Below are positions 13,684-16,587 of a stretch of 16,587 nucleotides of DNA, in pieces (within the stretch, counting starts at the first letter, position 1; the number at the start of each line of letters is the position of its first letter). Origin of the DNA: Pseudomonadota bacterium. Lineage in GTDB: Bacteria; Pseudomonadota; Alphaproteobacteria; Azospirillales; Azospirillaceae. The stretch spans positions 1 to 16,587 of the forward strand of contig JAEZPL010000478.1 in assembly GCA_023413605.1 (NCBI GenBank), given 5' to 3'. A program made the position numbers and the translations under genes. The notes below the pieces were generated by a model. The model saw only the letters and a program-made list of their open reading frames with translations, ran no database searches and was not told the DNA's origin.

Positions 13684-13701
13684 GGCGCAATATTTTGTGC
13701 C
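13684..13701. promoter_or_regulatory. AT-centred imperfect palindrome upstream of gcrA
   Basis: GGCGCAA-TATT-TTGTGCC, one wobble mismatch between the 7-base arms, 78-95 bases before the gcrA start. Position and symmetry suggest an operator. The gcrA upstream region also has TATATT at about 13651-13656 and GGTTAACC nearby, but no full CtrA box (TTAA-N7-TTAA) and no GANTC site. Confidence 0.35.
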
Positions 13702-13781
13702 AAGCAGGTGCAAACCTACCAGATGGCGACTTTGAGGGATAGGGGGCTTAAACAACATTCCTGTGCATAAGTCTGTGGGTC

Positions 13782-14582
13782 TTATGAGTTCAACGCTCCA
13801 TACACCTCCTCGGCTATACTCGAAAGGGTGACGCGGTCGAGGTCACCCGAAACGGCCCACGCCAAGCCATTGTCCCGCCAGTAAAAAGCTTGAACGTTGC
13901 CGTCCTGGGCAAAACGGAAGGACGTGTCCGATCCGTTCGAGGACGGCCGGACGTACAGCGTGATGCGGCGACCCGCCGCATCCTGGTACATCAACTGGGC
14001 CGCCGGCCCCTGGGCGTCGGACAGCAGGCGCCCGCCCACAAGGTCATAGCCGTGCGCGGCGAGGCGCGGCGCCCGCAGCGTCTTGCCCAGCCGCTTGGAC
14101 AGCCACGCCACAAGATGGGCCTCCTGGTCGGCCCCGACCTCGACGGGGTGACGGACCTCCGCCACGAAGACGCGGTGAGCGGACACGGCGTCGGCGACGA
14201 AGGCCGCCGTCCCACCGGACCCGCCGCCGGTCCAGCCGCGCACCAGCCAGCCGGTGGCCCCGCCGGTCAGGAACAGCAGCAGCGATGCCGCAAGCGCCAA
14301 CGCCCACAACCGCCCGCGGCGGCGATGGCCCGGCCGGGCGGCCTCGGCGTAGGGCGGCTTCAGCGCCTCCGGCAATGGGCGGTCGATCAGCGGGCCGAAG
14401 GCGCGGCCGAGCATCGCCCGCTGGGCGCGATACCGTTCGAACCGGCGGGCCAGTTCGGGATTGTCGGCGAGGTGGCGTTCGATGTCGGGCCGCCGCTCCT
14501 CGGGCAGTTCGCCGTCCAGCCAGGCGTGCAGGTCGGCCTCGGTCACGGGGGCCTCCTTCCCCGCTCCATTCCCGGTGTTCAT
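13782..14582 (-). CDS. Membrane anti-sigma factor (RsiW/COG5662-like, zinc-less)
   Basis: Single-pass regulator (266 aa) predicted to hold the ECF sigma factor encoded just upstream. The cytoplasmic N-terminus (about 11-60: TEADLHAWLDGELPEERRPD, then IERHLADNPELARRFERYRA) has the anti-sigma-domain layout, but where zinc-binding members have HxxxCxxC it keeps only His37 and no cysteines. A membrane segment is at about 92-115 (LWALALAASLLLFLTGGATG), and the periplasmic part 120-266 contains the patterns RHPVEVGADQEAHLVAWLSK (144-163) and YDLVGGRLLSDAQGPAAQLM (179-198). The start codon is the ATG in TGATG that overlaps the sigma stop by one base; a GTG one codon earlier gives a GTGA overlap. Co-transcribed and translationally coupled with the sigma gene. 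Confidence 0.9.
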   Translation of the reverse strand: MNTGNGAGKEAPVTEADLHAWLDGELPEERRPDIERHLADNPELARRFERYRAQRAMLGRAFGPLIDRPLPEALKPPYAEAARPGHRRRGRLWALALAASLLLFLTGGATGWLVRGWTGGGSGGTAAFVADAVSAHRVFVAEVRHPVEVGADQEAHLVAWLSKRLGKTLRAPRLAAHGYDLVGGRLLSDAQGPAAQLMYQDAAGRRITLYVRPSSNGSDTSFRFAQDGNVQAFYWRDNGLAWAVSGDLDRVTLSSIAEEVYGALNS

Positions 14583-15142
14583 CACTTGATCCTCCTCACC
14601 ACCTGCTCCGTGCCGCCGTCCAGCAGGACGCGCAGCCGTTCCCGCGCGCGGGCCAGCCGGGACATGACGGTGCCGATCGGCACCTCCAGAACCTCCGCCA
14701 CCTCGCGATAGGACAGCCCCTCCAGACCGGTCAGCAGCAGCACGGTCCGGTGCTCCTCCGACAGCTGGGCGAAGGCGCGGACGAAATCGCGCACCTCCCC
14801 GCGGTCACCGGGCTCGGCGCTGAGCGCCAGATCGTCGGCGAGGTCGTCCACCGGCACCTCCGCCCCCCGTCGCTGCCGCCAGCGCAGGCCGGAGACGTGC
14901 AGGTTGTGCAGGATCGACAGCAGCCACCCGCCGAGCCGGGAGACGTCGCGCAGCGCGTGCCGGTTGGCCAGCGCCTTTTCCACGCAGTCCTGCACGAGGT
15001 CGTCGGCATCGGCCAGATTGCCGACCAGCGCCGCGGCGTATCGGCGCAGACGCGGCACATGGCTCGCCACTTGGGCAGCGATGGCCCGGTCATCGGCTTT
15101 GCCGCCCGAAGGCGGATCGGCGGGTGGATTGGGCGGCGGCAT
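14582..15142 (-). CDS. ECF-family RNA polymerase sigma factor
   Basis: Alternative sigma factor (186 aa) with only regions 2 and 4. Region 2 covers about residues 27-93, including DADDLVQDCVEKAL (45-58) and LGGWLLSILHN (70-80). Region 4 covers about 122-172, with the helix-turn-helix LSYREVAEVLEVPIGTVMSR (143-162) and LARARERLRVLL. The first 18 residues are Pro-rich and disordered. ATG has GGGAG about 10 bases upstream. The next gene is its presumed membrane anti-sigma factor. A GGAAT-N17-CGTC promoter 36-62 bases before the start suggests autoregulation, and the same motif precedes the cytochrome operon. The arrangement resembles ECF groups linked to cytochromes and redox stress; the exact group is not assigned. 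Confidence 0.95.
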   Translation of the reverse strand: MPPPNPPADPPSGGKADDRAIAAQVASHVPRLRRYAAALVGNLADADDLVQDCVEKALANRHALRDVSRLGGWLLSILHNLHVSGLRWRQRRGAEVPVDDLADDLALSAEPGDRGEVRDFVRAFAQLSEEHRTVLLLTGLEGLSYREVAEVLEVPIGTVMSRLARARERLRVLLDGGTEQVVRRIK

Positions 15143-15177
15143 GGATGCGCTCCCGGCGAAGGACGTCCTGCCCTCCA

Positions 15178-15204
15178 GGACGCCCCAATGGGGACGATTA
15201 TTCC
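15178..15204 (-). promoter_or_regulatory. Predicted ECF promoter of the sigma/anti-sigma operon
   Basis: On the minus strand: GGAAT (15204-15200), 17 bases, CGTCC (15182-15178). It shares GGAATAA-N4-CCCC-N7-CGTC with the cytochrome operon promoter. Expected start near 15171, leaving a leader of about 28 bases with the GGGAG ribosome binding site. Confidence 0.7.
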
Positions 15205-15222
15205 ACCGCTCCAGCTTTATGC

Positions 15223-15340
15223 GCGATCCGAAAAGATCGGATCGCTGCGTTCATACGCCACGCGGGCTTCGGCCCTGAAGGGCCGCGTCAGCCGTCGCGG
15301 CCGAGACCGTTTCCGAACGGCCAGGACCTTTTGGAAACGG
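15223..15340 (-). repeat. Three inverted repeats after the isocitrate dehydrogenase gene
   Basis: GCGATCCG-7 bases-CGGATCGC (15223-15245), CGGCCC-TGAA-GGGCCG (about 15270-15285) and CCGTTTCC-18 bases-GGAAACGG (15307-15340). The last starts 3 bases past the stop codon of the minus-strand IDH. None has a clear T-run, but the first has TTTT in its loop on the minus strand. Together they probably end IDH transcription before the ECF promoter. Confidence 0.55.
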
Positions 15341-15342
15341 CG

Positions 15343-16587
15343 CTACGCCGCCGAAAAGCCGGATTTGCCGTCGAAGTTGCAGAGGTTTTCCGTCTGGGTG
15401 AAGTCCAACCCGCCCGCGGCGAGCCGGCCCAGGAGTTCCACGATGTCGGCGTGGGTGACGGTGGCGCCGTCGTGGGAGGTGAAACGGCAGCGCCAATGGT
15501 CGGTGTAGAAAACGTCGGCGTTGCCGTCCGGCCAGACCTTCTGCGACCGGTTGGAGATGCTGGCCAGCGTGAGCGCCGGGGTAGCCAGCGGCAGCACCAG
15601 CCCGGCCAACTCGTCCGGGCTGCCGCCCGGCCAGTGCAGGAACACGTCGACCCCGACCAACTCCTTCAGCGCGGTGCGGCGGGGGGAAAGGCGCACACCG
15701 GCCTCGTAGGCCGGGCGGGCGGTGACGGCGTAACCGACGCTGGGCATCGTCACGGGCATCTGCCCCAGCCGCTCCACCACCGCCTGGGCGAAGGCCTGGG
15801 TGCCGACCCGGCGGCGGCTGACCCCGCGGGCGAAGATGTCCACCGTATGGACGCCGTCCTCAAGGGTCTTGAGCCAGGCGTTGTGGATGCGGGCGGCGAC
15901 GTCGCCCTGCCCGATGTGGACCAGCATCATCACGGCTGCCATCAGCAGGCCGGAGGGGTTGGCGATCCCCTGCCCCGCGATCATCGGGGCGGATCCATGG
16001 ATGGCCTCGAACATGGCGCAGGCGTCGCCGACGTTGGCGGAACCGGCCAGCCCGACCGAGCCGGTGATCTGCGCCGCGATGTCGGCGACGATGTCGCCGT
16101 ACAGGTTCAGCGTCACGATGACGTCGAACCGTTCCGGCTGGTCGGCCAGCCGGGCGGCGCCGATGTCCACGATCATGTGGTCGGCCTTGATCTCCGGATA
16201 CTCGGCGGCGATCTCGTGGAAGATCTTCAGGAACAGGCCATCCGTCATCTTCATGACGTTGTCCTTGACGAAGGCCGTCACCTTGCGCCGCTGGTTGGCG
16301 CGGGCGTAGTCGAAGGCGTAGCGCACGATGCGCTCCGACCCCGGCCGGGAGATCAGCTTCACCGACTGGATCACGTCGTCGGTCTGCCGGTGCTCGATGC
16401 CGGCGTACAGGTCTTCCTCGTTCTCGCGGATGATGACCACGTCCATGCGCGCGTGGCGGGAGCGGACGTAGGGGTGGTAGGCCACGCAGGGCCGGACGTT
16501 GGCGAACAGCCCCAGCGTGGTGCGCGCGGTGACGTTCAGCGATTTGTTGCCATAGCCCTGGGGCGTGGTGATCGGCCCCTTCAGGAA
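15343..16587 (-). CDS. Isocitrate dehydrogenase, Thermus/Rickettsia-type (5' end outside window)
   Basis: C-terminal 414 residues of an isocitrate/isopropylmalate dehydrogenase-family enzyme; the N-terminus lies beyond 16587, and the visible frame opens with FLKGPITTPQGYGNKSLNVT. Conserved sites include the substrate loop SLNVTARTTLGLFANVRP, IRENEEDLYAGIEHRQ, the catalytic Lys in FVKDNVMKMTDG, the metal-binding LNLYGDIVADIAAQ and the cofactor loop IHGSAPMIAGQGIANPSG. A C-terminal extension of about 130 residues (after RLGQMP) is typical of the long Thermus/Rickettsia-type IDH and absent from isopropylmalate dehydrogenases. The cofactor-discriminating position holds Met (codon 15984-15982) instead of the Asp of NAD enzymes or Lys of NADP enzymes. 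An open start at 16485 is an internal GTG, not the real start. Confidence 0.93.
   Translation of the reverse strand, partial: FLKGPITTPQGYGNKSLNVTARTTLGLFANVRPCVAYHPYVRSRHARMDVVIIRENEEDLYAGIEHRQTDDVIQSVKLISRPGSERIVRYAFDYARANQRRKVTAFVKDNVMKMTDGLFLKIFHEIAAEYPEIKADHMIVDIGAARLADQPERFDVIVTLNLYGDIVADIAAQITGSVGLAGSANVGDACAMFEAIHGSAPMIAGQGIANPSGLLMAAVMMLVHIGQGDVAARIHNAWLKTLEDGVHTVDIFARGVSRRRVGTQAFAQAVVERLGQMPVTMPSVGYAVTARPAYEAGVRLSPRRTALKELVGVDVFLHWPGGSPDELAGLVLPLATPALTLASISNRSQKVWPDGNADVFYTDHWRCRFTSHDGATVTHADIVELLGRLAAGGLDFTQTENLCNFDGKSGFSAA

Overview
The window is high-GC DNA from an alphaproteobacterium. A GcrA-family cell-cycle regulator, a eukaryote-like NADP isocitrate dehydrogenase, a short phosphatidylserine decarboxylase followed by PssA, and GGAAT/CGTC-type ECF promoters together suggest Rhodospirillales, probably Azospirillum or a close relative. 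This assignment is inferred from gene content, not from a database match. Most of the window is ordinary chromosome with short operons on both strands. I saw no insertion sequence, tRNA, rRNA or CRISPR array.

Layout. 1-1520: an ArsC/YfgD-type reductase directly followed by prmB (ribosomal protein L3 glutamine methylase), ending at a strong hairpin. 1538-3500: an unrecognised 533-residue protein on the minus strand with an AT-rich, palindrome-containing upstream region. 3501-4617: a GNAT acetyltransferase (minus) diverging from a small ACT-domain protein (plus). The ACT gene is preceded by what looks like a leaderless leader-peptide/attenuator. 4644-6238: psd-pssA phospholipid operon (minus). 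6364-7924: a small unknown protein (plus) converging with a LysM/Ig-like envelope protein (minus). 8070-9664: cytochrome c' plus diheme cytochrome c operon (minus). 9741-11880: a LOG-family nucleotide phosphoribohydrolase and icd, with a textbook terminator after icd. 11930-13145: a Rossmann-only protein, a cluster of inverted repeats, and an ExoD-family membrane protein. 13238-13606: gcrA (minus). 13782-15204: an ECF sigma factor with an overlapping membrane anti-sigma gene (minus). 15343-16587: the 3' part of a second, Thermus/Rickettsia-type isocitrate dehydrogenase (minus), running off the window end.

The most interesting links are regulatory. (i) The ECF sigma gene and the cytochrome operon 5.5 kb away carry the same upstream motif in the same orientation, GGAATAA-N4-CCCC-N7-CGTC. 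This suggests that the sigma factor autoregulates and switches on the periplasmic cytochromes. (ii) The transcribed leader of the cytochrome operon would contain three perfect 15-bp tandem repeats just before the ribosome binding site. (iii) The ACT-domain gene has a good promoter whose predicted start falls on the AUG of an 18-codon leader ORF. That ORF's end forms the left arm and loop of a GC-rich hairpin followed by T-runs. (iv) Two structurally distinct isocitrate dehydrogenases lie about 3.5 kb apart. All regulatory statements are pattern-based predictions made by eye.
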